A stretch of 38,614 nt of DNA from Pseudonocardia sp. (lineage in GTDB: Bacteria > Actinomycetota > Actinomycetes > Mycobacteriales > Pseudonocardiaceae). The translations under genes and the position numbers were made by a program. Each line of letters starts with the position of its first letter. Position 1 is the stretch's first letter. The notes under the pieces were generated by a model. The model worked only from the letters and a program-made list of their open reading frames with translations. It had not been told where the DNA came from and searched no databases. Location of the stretch: NCBI GenBank assembly GCA_016794615.1, contig JAEUJO010000191.1, forward strand, positions 1 to 38,614. The letters run 5' to 3'. This document shows, piece by piece, positions 1 to 7,241 of this stretch.

Positions 1-60
1 CCCGTCCAGTGACGTTGGTCGGGTTGTCGGTGGATCCAGGCGTTCGTCCGGCAAGGCGGA

Positions 61-128
61 GGAAGGCCCTCGTACCGGGCGTACTCGGGCCTTCCGACAA
101 CGCAGCCGGCGGGCGGTTGGGCCGCCGG
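61..128. repeat. Stem-loops at the left edge
   Basis: Two perfect hairpins lie here. The first pairs GGAAGGCCC (61-69) with GGGCCTTCC (87-95), and its loop holds a further GTAC/GTAC pairing. The second pairs CCGGCGG (106-112) with CCGCCGG (122-128). GTTGTCGG (23-30) is also the reverse complement of CCGACAAC (94-101). No coding region is credible in positions 1-252. These may be the terminator of a gene left of the window or the end of a degraded insertion sequence; the sequence alone does not decide. Confidence 0.4.
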
Positions 129-171
129 GAAGCTGGGTGAACGTTGCTGGACGGGGCACTAATCATTCCAG

Positions 172-244
172 CTGTGGATCTCCGCCTCGCTCCCGGCGTT
201 GATCCACAGGACACGCGTGGGATCCACAGGACACGCGTTAGGTT
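172..244 (+). promoter_or_regulatory. Palindrome-plus-promoter element upstream of the acetyltransferase
   Basis: CTGTGGATC (172-180) is the inverted repeat of GATCCACAG (201-209). The right arm and its tail are then repeated directly (201-220 and 221-240). The -10 hexamer TAGGTT (239-244) follows, 8 nt before the ATG at 253, which is leaderless geometry. A close relative of the whole element lies before rbfA (17451-17503). The arms differ from the DnaA box TTATCCACA at a single base (TGATCCACA). Confidence 0.6.
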
Positions 245-252
245 GTGCGGTC

Positions 253-735
253 ATGGACGGCAGGGCCCGGCGCGCGACGGTCGTGGAGCTCACTCCGCCG
301 GGTCTCTACGCGCTGCTGAAGCTGCGGGTCGACGTCTTCGTGGTCGAGCAGCGCTGCGCCTACCCGGAACTCGACGGCCGCGACCTCGAACCGGGCACGG
401 TCCACCTGTGGCTCGGTCCGGACGATGCCCCCGTGGCCGCCCTGCGGCTCCTGGCCGAGCCGGGCGGGGAGCGGCGGATCGGGCGGGTGTGCACCAGCCT
501 GTCGGCTCGCGGGCAAGGGTTGAGCAGGCGCCTGCTGACGGCCGCGCTGGCGGAGGTCGGTGACGCGCCGTGCGTGCTCGACGCCCAGGAGCACCTCACC
601 CGGCTGTACGGTGAGTTCGGCTTCGTCGCGAACGGGCCCGGCTACGACTGGGACGGGGTTCTGCACGTGCCCATGCGCCGCCCGTCCGGGCGTGCCCGAC
701 CGATCGCACCCAGGGAAGAGGACACGGGGACATGA
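253..735 (+). CDS. ElaA-type GNAT N-acetyltransferase
   Basis: A 160-residue acyl-CoA N-acyltransferase of the ElaA branch of GNAT. The N-terminal strand and helix carry the FVVEQRCAYPELDGRDLE stretch (about residues 29-46) typical of ElaA proteins. The acetyl-CoA loop is around residues 85-93 (SARGQGLSRRLL), followed by the C-terminal AGEFGF-like strand. The ATG at 253 is preferred to an in-frame upstream ATG at 199, because a TAGGTT -10 box ends 8 nt before it and the region between 199 and 253 is the repeat element. The stop overlaps the next start (ATGA at 732). The substrate is unknown. Confidence 0.85.
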   Translation: MDGRARRATVVELTPPGLYALLKLRVDVFVVEQRCAYPELDGRDLEPGTVHLWLGPDDAPVAALRLLAEPGGERRIGRVCTSLSARGQGLSRRLLTAALAEVGDAPCVLDAQEHLTRLYGEFGFVANGPGYDWDGVLHVPMRRPSGRARPIAPREEDTGT

Positions 736-1154
736 GCGACGACGCGGGACGCGGGCGTCCGGGACGTCCGACGGCGCACGGCAGCGCGGGGCCGGTCGAC
801 CCGATGGCGGACCCGGCCACGGACCCCGGAATGCGCCTGCCCGTCCCGGCCGGCGAGGAACCCACACAGCCGGTCCCGGCCCCGGACACCGCTCCCGCCC
901 GGCGCTCCCGAAGCGGCGGGCTCTGGGTCGGGCTGATCCTCTCCGCGCTGGTCCTGCTGCTCCTGCTGGTGTTCATCCTGCAGAACGGCGCACCGGTGCA
1001 GATCTCCTTCTTCGCCTTCCGGGGCACTCTGCCGGTCGGCGTGGCGTTGCTGCTGGCGGCGATCCTGGGCATCCTGCTCGTCGCCATCCCCGGCAGCGTG
1101 CGGATCCTGCAGTTGCGGCGCGCCGCCCGGCGCGGGGCCCGCCCGGAGCGCTGA
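732..1154 (+). CDS. LapA-domain (DUF1049) membrane protein
   Basis: A 140-residue integral membrane protein. A disordered Pro/Ala/Gly-rich cytoplasmic N-terminus (residues 1-60) precedes two hydrophobic helices at about 64-83 and 101-120, separated by the LQNGAPVQISFFAF segment, which is the hallmark of the lipopolysaccharide-assembly-protein-A/DUF1049 family. A basic tail (LRRAARRGARPER) follows. In actinobacteria the family has no defined role; the LPS name comes from Gram-negative relatives and should not be transferred. The start overlaps the upstream stop (ATGA), so it is translationally coupled to the acetyltransferase. Confidence 0.85.
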   Translation: MSDDAGRGRPGRPTAHGSAGPVDPMADPATDPGMRLPVPAGEEPTQPVPAPDTAPARRSRSGGLWVGLILSALVLLLLLVFILQNGAPVQISFFAFRGTLPVGVALLLAAILGILLVAIPGSVRILQLRRAARRGARPER

Positions 1155-1156
1155 CG

Positions 1157-2278
1157 GTGCTGCGCCTCGAGGGCCGCCCGGTCCCGGTCGTCGGCCGGGC
1201 GCGCGTGTACGTGTGCGGGATCACCCCGTACGACACGACCCACCTCGGCCATGCGGCCACATTCGTCTGGGGTGACCTCGCCGCCCGGGTCCTGCGGCAG
1301 GCCGGTGTGGACGTCGAGACGTGCCGCAACGTCACCGACGTCGACGACGTCCTCGACGCCGCCGCGGCCGTCGCGGGGTCGCGGTTCGACACCTTCGCGG
1401 CGGTCCAGCAGTTCCGGTTCGACCGCGACATGGCCGCTCTCGGCGTGCGCAGACCCACCCACGAACCGCGCGCGCACAACTTCGTCCCGCAGGTCGAGGC
1501 GCTGGCCGCAGCCCTGCTCGAGGCCGACGCCGCCTACGAACGCGGAGGTACCGTCTGGTTCCGGGGGGCGGAGGTGGCGGCCCGGGCCGGGCTGGACGCG
1601 ACGACGGCGCGCGCGTTGGCGCGTGAGTTCGGCGAGGACCTCGACGGTGTCGGAACGCCCGGGGACCGGGACGACTGGGCGGATGTCGCGGTCTGGCGGG
1701 CGGCGGGGCCGGGTGCCGGGACGACCGAGCCCGCCTGGCCCAGCCCGTGGGGGGACGGACGGCCGGGCTGGCACGCCGAGTGTGCCGCGATGGCGCTGAC
1801 GACCTTCGGGCCGGCGCTGGACCTGCACGTCGGTGGTGCTGACCTGCGCTACCCGCACCACGCGTACGAGGCGGCGATGGCCGAGGCCGTCACCGGGGTG
1901 ACGCCGTTCGCGCGCGCCTGGATGCACATCGGCATCGTGCAGGTGGGTGGGGAGAAGATGGCCAAGTCAGCGGGCAACCTCGTGCTCGTGGGCGACGTCG
2001 TCGAGCGGTATCCGCCCGCGGTACTGCGGCTGCTGCTCCTCGACCGGCCGTGGGCGCAGCCGTGGGACTTCGAGCCCGCCGGGCTGGACCGCGCCGCGGA
2101 CCGCCTGCAACGGCTGTACGCGGCGGCGGCCCGCGGGACGGACGGCTCACCGTCGGCGAGCAGCGCCGTCATGGCCGCGTTGTCGGCGAACCTGGACGTG
2201 CCGGCGGCCCTGGCCGTCGCCGAGACCGACGGCGGGGCGGCGGCCCGGCTGGCCCTGTCGGTGCTCGGCCTCAGCTGA
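1157..2278 (+). CDS. MshC/CysS-like class I cysteine ligase (short form)
   Basis: A 373-residue class I synthetase fold. Visible motifs are YVCGITPYD with the putative zinc ligand Cys20, HIGH as THLGHA (residues 28-33), a WHAECAAMA segment with the second Cys, PHHAYE with His and Glu ligands, and KMSKS as EKMAKS (about 266-271). The ITPYD(T/A)THLGHA signature resembles MshC, which ligates cysteine to GlcN-inositol in mycothiol synthesis, more than cysteinyl-tRNA synthetase. At 373 residues it is shorter than either (about 410 and 460), and it lacks the usual extra N-terminal strand. The GTG start lies 2 nt after the preceding stop. It could be MshC itself, a paralog, or a specialised aminoacyl-donating enzyme. 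Confidence 0.7.
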   Translation: MLRLEGRPVPVVGRARVYVCGITPYDTTHLGHAATFVWGDLAARVLRQAGVDVETCRNVTDVDDVLDAAAAVAGSRFDTFAAVQQFRFDRDMAALGVRRPTHEPRAHNFVPQVEALAAALLEADAAYERGGTVWFRGAEVAARAGLDATTARALAREFGEDLDGVGTPGDRDDWADVAVWRAAGPGAGTTEPAWPSPWGDGRPGWHAECAAMALTTFGPALDLHVGGADLRYPHHAYEAAMAEAVTGVTPFARAWMHIGIVQVGGEKMAKSAGNLVLVGDVVERYPPAVLRLLLLDRPWAQPWDFEPAGLDRAADRLQRLYAAAARGTDGSPSASSAVMAALSANLDVPAALAVAETDGGAAARLALSVLGLS

Positions 2279-2298
2279 CCGGCCCGACGCCCCGATGG

Positions 2299-3759
2299 TC
2301 AGGCGGCGCGGCGGGAACGGCCGCCACCGCTGCGCCGGCCGTCCGGCCGGCCTCGACCGGCCGATCCGGACCGCTTCCGCGGTGCGTTCTGCGCGGGCTT
2401 CGGCGGCTCGGCCACCGGGACACCGCTCGGGGTCCGGGCCCCGGTGATCCGGGTCAGCGCCGTGTCCCCGGGAACGACCTCGGTGCTGGTGGCGCGCACG
2501 CCCGCCAGGCGGGTCAGCCGGTCCACCTCGCGGCGCTCGGGCGGGGTCACCATCGTGACCACGGTGCCCGACTCGCCGGCCCGCGCCGTCCGACCGGCGC
2601 GGTGCAGGTAGTCCTTCGGGTCGGCAGGCGGGTCGACGTGCACGACGAGGCTCACGTCGTCGATGTGGATGCCCCGCGCGGCCACGTCCGTGGCCACCAG
2701 GACCGGGGTGCGGCCGTCCTTGAACTCGGCGATCGCGCGGTTGCGGGCGTTCTGCGCCTTCCCGCCGTGGAGCGCTCCGGCGGCGATCCCGTCCCGGCGC
2801 AGCGTCTTCACCAGCCGATCCACGCCGTGCTTGGTGCGGACGAACAGGATGGTGCGCCCGTCCCGCGCGGCGATCTCGGTGACGACGCGCGGCTTGGCGG
2901 TGGTGTCGACGACGAGCAGGTGGTGGTCCATCGTCTCGACCTGCGCGGTGGCCGAGGCGACCGCACGGGTCACCGGATCGTGCAGGTAGCGGCGGACCAG
3001 GGTGGCGACCTCGCCGTCCAGCGTCGCGGAGAACAGCAGCCGCTGCCCGCCCGTCGGGGTGAGGTCGAGGATGGCGCGGACCTGGGGCAGAAAGCCCATG
3101 TCGGCCATCCGGTCGGCCTCGTCGATCGCGGTGACCTCGATCGCCGACAGGTCGCAGGTGCGCTGGTTGGTGTGGTCGGTCAGCCGGCCCGGTGTGGCGA
3201 CCAGCAGGTCGACCCCGCGCTGCAGCTCGGTGGCCTGCCGGTTGAACGACATGCCGCCCACGACCGAGGTGACGGTCAGGCTCAGCGCCTTGGCGTAGGG
3301 CGCCACGGCGCCGACGATCTGCTGCGCGAGCTCGCGGGTCGGGACGAGGACGAGGCCACGGGGGCGCCGGGCCTGAGCCCGGCCGCCGGCGAGCCGGGAC
3401 AGCAGCGCGAGGCCGAAGGCCAGCGTCTTGCCCGAGCCGGTCTGGCCGCGGCCGAGCAGGTCACGCCCGGCGAGGGTCTCCGGGAGGGTGGCCGCCTGGA
3501 TCGGGAACGGAGCGGTGAAACCACCGGCCGACAGCGCCCGCAGCACGGGTTCGGGCAGGCCGAGGTCGGCGAAGGACGGCATCCCGGTCTCCGGGACGGT
3601 CCACAGGACCTCCGGCGGCATCGCGGTGGCGAGGGCCGGGGAGGGGCCGCCGGTACCGCGGGAACCGCGGGACGAGCGGGATCGGCCGCCGCCCGAGGGA
3701 CGGCGGGACGACGAGGCGTTCGACGTGCGCGGGGCACGGCGAGCGAAGGGGGAAGACAC
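2299..3759 (-). CDS. DEAD-box ATP-dependent RNA helicase
   Basis: A 486-residue helicase with all family motifs: the Q motif (GFTAPFPIQ, about 80-88), Walker A GQTGSGKT (105-112), PTRELAQQI, IDEADRM (motif II), SAT (III), ATDVAARGIHI (V) and HRAGRTARAG (VI). The first 40 residues are Ser/Arg/Gly-rich and the C-terminal 50 residues are Arg/Gly/Pro-rich, as in RhlE/DeaD-type proteins that remodel structured RNA or assist ribosome assembly and cold growth. The GTG at 3759 is chosen because GGAGG lies 6 nt upstream; the open frame runs further but has no other good ribosome site. A RIO kinase gene precedes it on the same strand. Confidence 0.92.
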   Translation of the reverse strand: MSSPFARRAPRTSNASSSRRPSGGGRSRSSRGSRGTGGPSPALATAMPPEVLWTVPETGMPSFADLGLPEPVLRALSAGGFTAPFPIQAATLPETLAGRDLLGRGQTGSGKTLAFGLALLSRLAGGRAQARRPRGLVLVPTRELAQQIVGAVAPYAKALSLTVTSVVGGMSFNRQATELQRGVDLLVATPGRLTDHTNQRTCDLSAIEVTAIDEADRMADMGFLPQVRAILDLTPTGGQRLLFSATLDGEVATLVRRYLHDPVTRAVASATAQVETMDHHLLVVDTTAKPRVVTEIAARDGRTILFVRTKHGVDRLVKTLRRDGIAAGALHGGKAQNARNRAIAEFKDGRTPVLVATDVAARGIHIDDVSLVVHVDPPADPKDYLHRAGRTARAGESGTVVTMVTPPERREVDRLTRLAGVRATSTEVVPGDTALTRITGARTPSGVPVAEPPKPAQNAPRKRSGSAGRGRPDGRRSGGGRSRRAA

Positions 3760-3957
3760 ACGAACCTCCGGGACGTGGCACGTCGCGGCAGGAGGTGGCA
3801 GCACCGATACGGCGGCGCTGATGATCACTCCGGACGAGCCCGGGCGCACATGACGCCCTGATGAGTGGTGCAGGTGCGCCCGCGATGACGGTCTCTCAGA
3901 GAACGTTTCGAACCACCCTTGGCGTGCAGGCACGCGGACCGGGGTTCGAACCGCCCT

Positions 3958-3976
3958 CCCGGCCGGTACGGCCGGG
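3958..3976. terminator. Hairpin between RIO kinase and helicase
   Basis: A perfect 8-bp stem CCCGGCCG / CGGCCGGG with a GTA loop. It lies in the 265-nt gap between the RIO kinase stop (4025) and the helicase start (3759). It has no U-tract, as is common for actinobacterial terminators. It could equally be a structured 5' leader of the helicase mRNA. The rest of the gap shows no gene. Confidence 0.45.
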
Positions 3977-4024
3977 CGCTCGTGATCAAGCATACGCGAC
4001 GCCCGGCCGATCGGTCCGCCGCCC

Positions 4025-5017
4025 TCACCCTCGATCGGTGTGACCTTCCCGGGCATGTGAGGTTGTCAGCGAGCTGCTCGCCGAGGGAATGTGCAGGTCC
4101 GCGCACAACTCCTCGACGAGCGTGGCCGCTGCGTCCCCCGCGGCGGGCAGCCCGCGTGCGGCGAACCAGTCGGCGACCCGGGACACGTCCCGCGCGAGGT
4201 ACACCGGCCCCTGCGGATTGCCGACCACGTCGACGACCTGCGGCAGGTCGATCACCACGAGCCGGCTCGACACACCGTCCGAGCTGTCCACGAGCAGGTT
4301 GAACGCCGACAGGTCGCCGTGGGTGAGGCCGTGACGGGCCAACCCGCGCAGGGTGTCGGCGAGCTGGCGCCACAGGTCCGCAAGCAGGCCCGGGTCCGGC
4401 CGCAGCTGCGCCAGGCGCGGTGCGGCCGACCCGTCGGGTGAGCCGACGAACTCCAGCAGCAGCTCGGAGCCGGTCAGCGACACCGGGTAGGGCACGGCGA
4501 CGCCGTCGCTCCACAGCCGGGACAGCGCGGCGAACTCGGCGGCCGCCCACTGCCCCGCGAGCAGGTCGCGGCCGAAGTCCGTGCGCCGGGCCATCGCCCG
4601 CGTCTCGCGCGAGCGGCGGACCCGGCGGCCCTCGACGTAGCCGGCGTCGCGGTGGAACATCCGGTGCTCGGCGCTGCGGTAGCGCTTCGCGGCGAGCAGG
4701 ACGCCGTGCCCGGTGCCGGGGGCCGAGCGTTCGACGAGATGGACGTCGGCCTCCTTGCCGGTCTTCAGCACGCCGAGCTCCGTGTCGACGGCGGCGTGGT
4801 CGGTGATCACCCATGGCGGCCGGGGTCGGGGACCGTGCAGCGCACCGTCCCAGGTGGACCAGCGATCGCCGGTGGGCGGGCCGTCGATGTCGACGCCGGC
4901 GCGCCCGTCGAGGTCGACGGGGGCCGGGCTGCGCCGATGGCGGTGGACGGGTTCGTCGTCGTCGAAGCGGCGACGGCGGTTCTTGGCAGGTCGTGCTTCG
5001 AGATCGTGCTCGCGCAA
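4025..5017 (-). CDS. RIO-family atypical serine kinase
   Basis: A 330-residue RIO1-type protein kinase/ATPase. It shows the glycine-loop-like LKTGKEADVHLV (84-95), a candidate ATP lysine in AAKRYRS (Lys111), the catalytic loop HGDLSAFNLLV (233-243) and the metal-binding Asp in VVIDLPQVVD (Asp257). Residues 1-60 are charged and disordered. RIO kinases act in small-subunit rRNA maturation in archaea and eukaryotes; bacterial members are poorly characterised. The start is TTG at 5017 with GGAG about 8 nt upstream; the next in-frame candidates would remove conserved N-terminal sequence. It precedes the RNA helicase gene on the same strand, hinting at a shared RNA or ribosome role (inference). Confidence 0.82.
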   Translation of the reverse strand: MREHDLEARPAKNRRRRFDDDEPVHRHRRSPAPVDLDGRAGVDIDGPPTGDRWSTWDGALHGPRPRPPWVITDHAAVDTELGVLKTGKEADVHLVERSAPGTGHGVLLAAKRYRSAEHRMFHRDAGYVEGRRVRRSRETRAMARRTDFGRDLLAGQWAAAEFAALSRLWSDGVAVPYPVSLTGSELLLEFVGSPDGSAAPRLAQLRPDPGLLADLWRQLADTLRGLARHGLTHGDLSAFNLLVDSSDGVSSRLVVIDLPQVVDVVGNPQGPVYLARDVSRVADWFAARGLPAAGDAAATLVEELCADLHIPSASSSLTTSHAREGHTDRG

Positions 5018-5134
5018 CGCGGGTTCTCCAGACGGGAGGTGCCCGCCGGCCGCGGTTCATGGTGGCGGCGTCGAGGAGCGTGCGGACGACCCTCGGGGCG
5101 CGCGGTGCGCGCCGACCGGTGCCTTCACGCCCTC

Positions 5135-5191
5135 TCAGGCGGGCGGAACAGGGGGACGGGTGCAGGTCACGTCCCGGACGGCGGTCGACAT
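5135..5191 (-). CDS. Candidate 18-residue leader peptide upstream of the RIO kinase
   Basis: ATG at 5191 preceded by a perfect Shine-Dalgarno AGGAGG (5203-5198) with a 6-nt spacer, the best ribosome site in the neighbourhood. It encodes MSTAVRDVTCTRPPVPPA and stops at 5135, 117 nt before the TTG start of the kinase. The C-terminal RPPVPPA could slow ribosomes. It may be a regulatory uORF or simply chance; there is no homology evidence. Confidence 0.4.
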   Translation of the reverse strand: MSTAVRDVTCTRPPVPPA

Positions 5192-5320
5192 GACGCACCT
5201 CCTGTGTTCTCCGCCGGCGGCCCGGCTCGATGTGGGCGAGTCTTGCGCCTCCCCGCGACGGACGACAACCGGTTTTCTGCACCCTCTCGGTGCGGTGGTA
5301 CCCCGGTCGCCCTCGACGCC

Positions 5321-5405
5321 CGTGCACACGTCCGACGCTCGTGCACACCGCAGCGCTACCGTGCACAGCGTACGAGGTGTGCACGGGCCGGCCGAGGTGT
5401 GCACG
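5321..5405. promoter_or_regulatory. Five-site GTGCAC array (nested palindrome)
   Basis: CGTGCACA occurs at 5321-5328, 5340-5347 and 5360-5367. Its reverse complement TGTGCACG occurs at 5378-5385 and 5398-5405. Core-to-core steps are 19, 20, 18 and 20 bp, about two helical turns. The two inner pairs share the same centre (5372.5), so they form nested inverted repeats; the inner pair extends to 9 bp with a 10-nt loop. The array sits just 3' of yaaA and about 300 nt upstream of the RIO kinase start. It looks like an operator cluster, with a yaaA terminator hairpin as an alternative. Confidence 0.55.
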
Positions 5406-5423
5406 GGCGGTGACTGCCGCCCG

Positions 5424-6173
5424 TCAGGCCGCGACGATCAGGTCCAGGTGGGTCGGGCCGGTGCGCTCCACGCGCATCCCGGCGCGCCGGGCGACGGCCG
5501 CCACCCCGGCGGCATCCGAGGGCTCGGCGCGCGTCACCGCGAGCGCCCGCGCCAACCGGCCCTTGTGCGCCTTGTTGACGTGGCTCACCACGGCCCGGCT
5601 GCCGTCGGCGCGTTCCGCCAGTACGTTCACGGTCACCGCGCCCGGAGCGCGGCCGAGCGCGGCGTACGACCCGGACCGCAGGTCGACGACCGTCTCGCCC
5701 GCGGACAGCGCCGCGAGGACGGGATCGAGCAGCGGTCGCCAGCGGGCCGCGAGCGTGGGGCGGCCGGGCAGCGCCGAGCCGGCGGACAGCCGGTAGGCCG
5801 GCACCGGGTCGGTCGCGCGTACCAGCCCGAACAGCGCCGACCCGACCATCAGCCGGGTCGCTGCCCGCGCGGCCGCGGCACCCCGCAGCGACCCGGCGTC
5901 GAGTGCGTCGTAGAGCACGCCGGTGTAACGGTGCAACGCGGGCAGGGTCGGTGAGCCCACCAGAGCGGCGTTGCGGGCGATCTCGTCGTCCTGCCGGGGC
6001 GAGAGCCCCAGCGCCGCACGGCTCGCGATGACGTCCCGCGCCAGCTCGACCAGCTCGTCCACCAGCACCTTGCGCAGCGGATCCAGCTCCGGGAACGACA
6101 GCGCCGACATCGCGAGGGGCGGTCCGGCGCCGTCGGCGCGCTTGGCCTCCGACGGCGGCAGCAGGACGAGCAC
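5424..6173 (-). CDS. yaaA: YaaA family (DUF328) peroxide-stress protein
   Basis: A 249-residue protein matching the usual YaaA length (about 250). The N-terminus LVLLPPSEAKR (residues 2-12), the YTGVLYDAL segment, RLMVGSALFGLVRATDPVPAYRL and the conserved VVSHVNKAHKG near the C-terminus are diagnostic. E. coli YaaA binds DNA and lowers free iron during hydrogen peroxide stress; the actinobacterial role is inferred. The GTG at 6173 is selected because a TACCGT -10 box ends 7 nt before it, giving a leaderless mRNA. The long open frame upstream has no ribosome site. Confidence 0.88.
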   Translation of the reverse strand: MLVLLPPSEAKRADGAGPPLAMSALSFPELDPLRKVLVDELVELARDVIASRAALGLSPRQDDEIARNAALVGSPTLPALHRYTGVLYDALDAGSLRGAAAARAATRLMVGSALFGLVRATDPVPAYRLSAGSALPGRPTLAARWRPLLDPVLAALSAGETVVDLRSGSYAALGRAPGAVTVNVLAERADGSRAVVSHVNKAHKGRLARALAVTRAEPSDAAGVAAVARRAGMRVERTGPTHLDLIVAA

Positions 6174-6180
6174 GGCGCCC

Positions 6181-6186
6181 ACGGTA
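6181..6186 (-). promoter_or_regulatory. -10 box of yaaA (leaderless)
   Basis: TACCGT on the - strand, 7 nt (GGGCGCC) before the GTG at 6173. This matches TANNNT in leaderless spacing. Confidence 0.6.
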
Positions 6187-6200
6187 GCCGCCGTGCATCC

Positions 6201-6225
6201 GCTGCCCGGCCGGCGACCGGGCAGC
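6201..6225 (-). terminator. Terminator hairpin after the split-barrel gene
   Basis: A perfect 9-bp stem GCTGCCCGG (6201-6209) / CCGGGCAGC (6217-6225) with a 7-nt loop. It lies between the stop at 6257 and the separate yaaA promoter. No U-tract is present. Confidence 0.6.
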
Positions 6226-6256
6226 GCGGGACGCGTGCCGCCGGCGCGCCCGACGG

Positions 6257-6724
6257 TCAGCGGATCTTCGCGCCGTACACGCGCTTCACCTGCATCGCCA
6301 TGAGCACCCGCCGGTCGGCCACCATCGCCGTGCGGTACTCGGCCCAGTCCGGGTGCTCGCCCGCGGCCGCGCGGTAGTAGTCGACGAGTGCCTGCACCTC
6401 CGGCCCGTCCGGGTCCGTGCCCGGCCCCGTGAGCGTCACCGTGCCCTCCGCCGTCGCCCACGACCAGCCGTCGCCGCTCGTCACCTCGAGCGCGGCTCGC
6501 GGATCACGGCGGAGGTTCGCCGTCTTCGCGCGTCCCTCCGTCATCGAGACGTAGAGGACGCCGGCCTCGCGGTCGTAGTACGGGGTGACGGGGGAGAGCT
6601 GTGGCCGCCCGTCCGCCTTGATGGTGGCGAGCACCCCCAGCCGGGACGCGGCGAGCAACTGGTGCGGGTCGAAGTCGGTGAGCGTGGTCACACACTGCGC
6701 AACACGCTGCATCACGGCGCGCAT
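6257..6724 (-). CDS. PPOX-class F420/FMN-dependent split-barrel protein
   Basis: A 155-residue member of the pyridoxamine-phosphate-oxidase-like fold (Rv1155-type F420-dependent enzymes). Typical features are LLAASRLGVLATIKADGRPQLSPVTPYYD in the first strands, KTANLRRDPRAALEVT in the cofactor phosphate-binding region and the VDYYRAAAGEHPDWAEYRTAM helix. Such proteins bind deazaflavin F420 or FMN and reduce varied substrates; the substrate here is unknown. An alternative ATG at 6712 gives a start at MQRVAQCV. It lies 41 nt downstream of the VOC gene, separated by a tandem repeat. Confidence 0.85.
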   Translation of the reverse strand: MRAVMQRVAQCVTTLTDFDPHQLLAASRLGVLATIKADGRPQLSPVTPYYDREAGVLYVSMTEGRAKTANLRRDPRAALEVTSGDGWSWATAEGTVTLTGPGTDPDGPEVQALVDYYRAAAGEHPDWAEYRTAMVADRRVLMAMQVKRVYGAKIR

Positions 6725-6733
6725 TCCGTGCCC

Positions 6734-6784
6734 AGTGCTCCGTGACGTTCAGTGCTCCGTGACGCTCAGTGCTCCGCGACGCAG
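6734..6784. repeat. 17-bp tandem repeat, three units, across the VOC stop codon
   Basis: Units AGTGCTCCGTGACGTTC (6734-6750), AGTGCTCCGTGACGCTC (6751-6767) and AGTGCTCCGCGACGCAG (6768-6784). The last unit is the 3' coding end of the VOC gene; its stop codon straddles units 2 and 3. The two other units fill the gap before the next gene, so the gene's tail appears to have been duplicated twice beyond its stop. Confidence 0.9.
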
Positions 6785-7125
6785 AACTCGTTGCCCTCGG
6801 GATCGGTCAACGTCGTCCACACCAGACCCTCGGCGTCGCCACCGCGCTCGCCGACGACCTCCGCGCCCAGCCCGACGAGGCGCTCCACCTCCGCGAGGCG
6901 CTCCCCGGGCGCCGCGCCGAGGTCGAGATGCAGCCTGTTCTTGCCCGCCCGCTTCTCGGGCACCCTCTGGAACCCGAGCACCGGGCCGCCCGCGGGGGGC
7001 GGGGCGAGCATCACGAACTCGCCGTAGTCGCCGGAGACGGTGGTGCCCAGGGCGGCCGCCCAGAACGAAGCGAGCGCTTTCGGGTCAGCGCAGTCCGTGG
7101 TGACCATGCCGATCGCGAGTGTCAT
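6766..7125 (-). CDS. VOC (glyoxalase/bleomycin-resistance) family protein
   Basis: 119 residues in one vicinal-oxygen-chelate module pair. It begins [15 protein letters not shown], continues with [10 protein letters not shown] and [19 protein letters not shown], and ends [15 protein letters not shown]. The KxRLHLDL and DPEGNEFCV segments carry the likely metal-ligand positions of the VOC fold. A consensus ribosome site (AAGGAGG, 5 nt before the ATG) fixes the start. It is divergent from proS (129-nt gap). The substrate is unknown; DUF6290/SnoaL-type names should be avoided. Confidence 0.88.
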   Translation of the reverse strand: MTLAIGMVTTDCADPKALASFWAAALGTTVSGDYGEFVMLAPPPAGGPVLGFQRVPEKRAGKNRLHLDLGAAPGERLAEVERLVGLGAEVVGERGGDAEGLVWTTLTDPEGNEFCVAEH

Positions 7126-7241
7126 GTCGGCCTCCTTGAAGAGGTGTCCGTCGTCACGGCGCAAGCTAGCGCCCGGCACCGACAAGAACGGGCCGTCGGG
7201 CTTCGAGCCGAACCTGGGCGACGGCCGTCGGGGGGCGTCGC

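Larger units (their letters stand above)
5018..5423. other. Intergenic region between yaaA and the RIO kinase
   Basis: About 400 nt with no convincing long gene. It contains the GTGCAC array (5321-5405) and the 18-residue ORF with a strong ribosome site (5135-5191). A possible promoter for the - strand unit lies between them: TTGTCG near 5263-5268 with an AAGACT-like -10 about 17 nt further on. That promoter call is weak. Confidence 0.5.

Noticed and set aside
24..45. TTGTCGGTG at the left edge as a DNA-damage promoter
   Set aside because: The hexamer 8 nt further (CGTTCG) does not resemble TAnnnT and no start codon follows.
172..244. Origin of replication because of the DnaA-like boxes
   Set aside because: Only three boxes, no AT-rich unwinding region, no dnaA/dnaN nearby; the element ends in a promoter.
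3936..3956. GGTTCGAA-like T-loop as part of a tRNA gene
   Set aside because: The GGTTCGAA also occurs again nearby and no acceptor stem, anticodon arm or D arm can be built around it.
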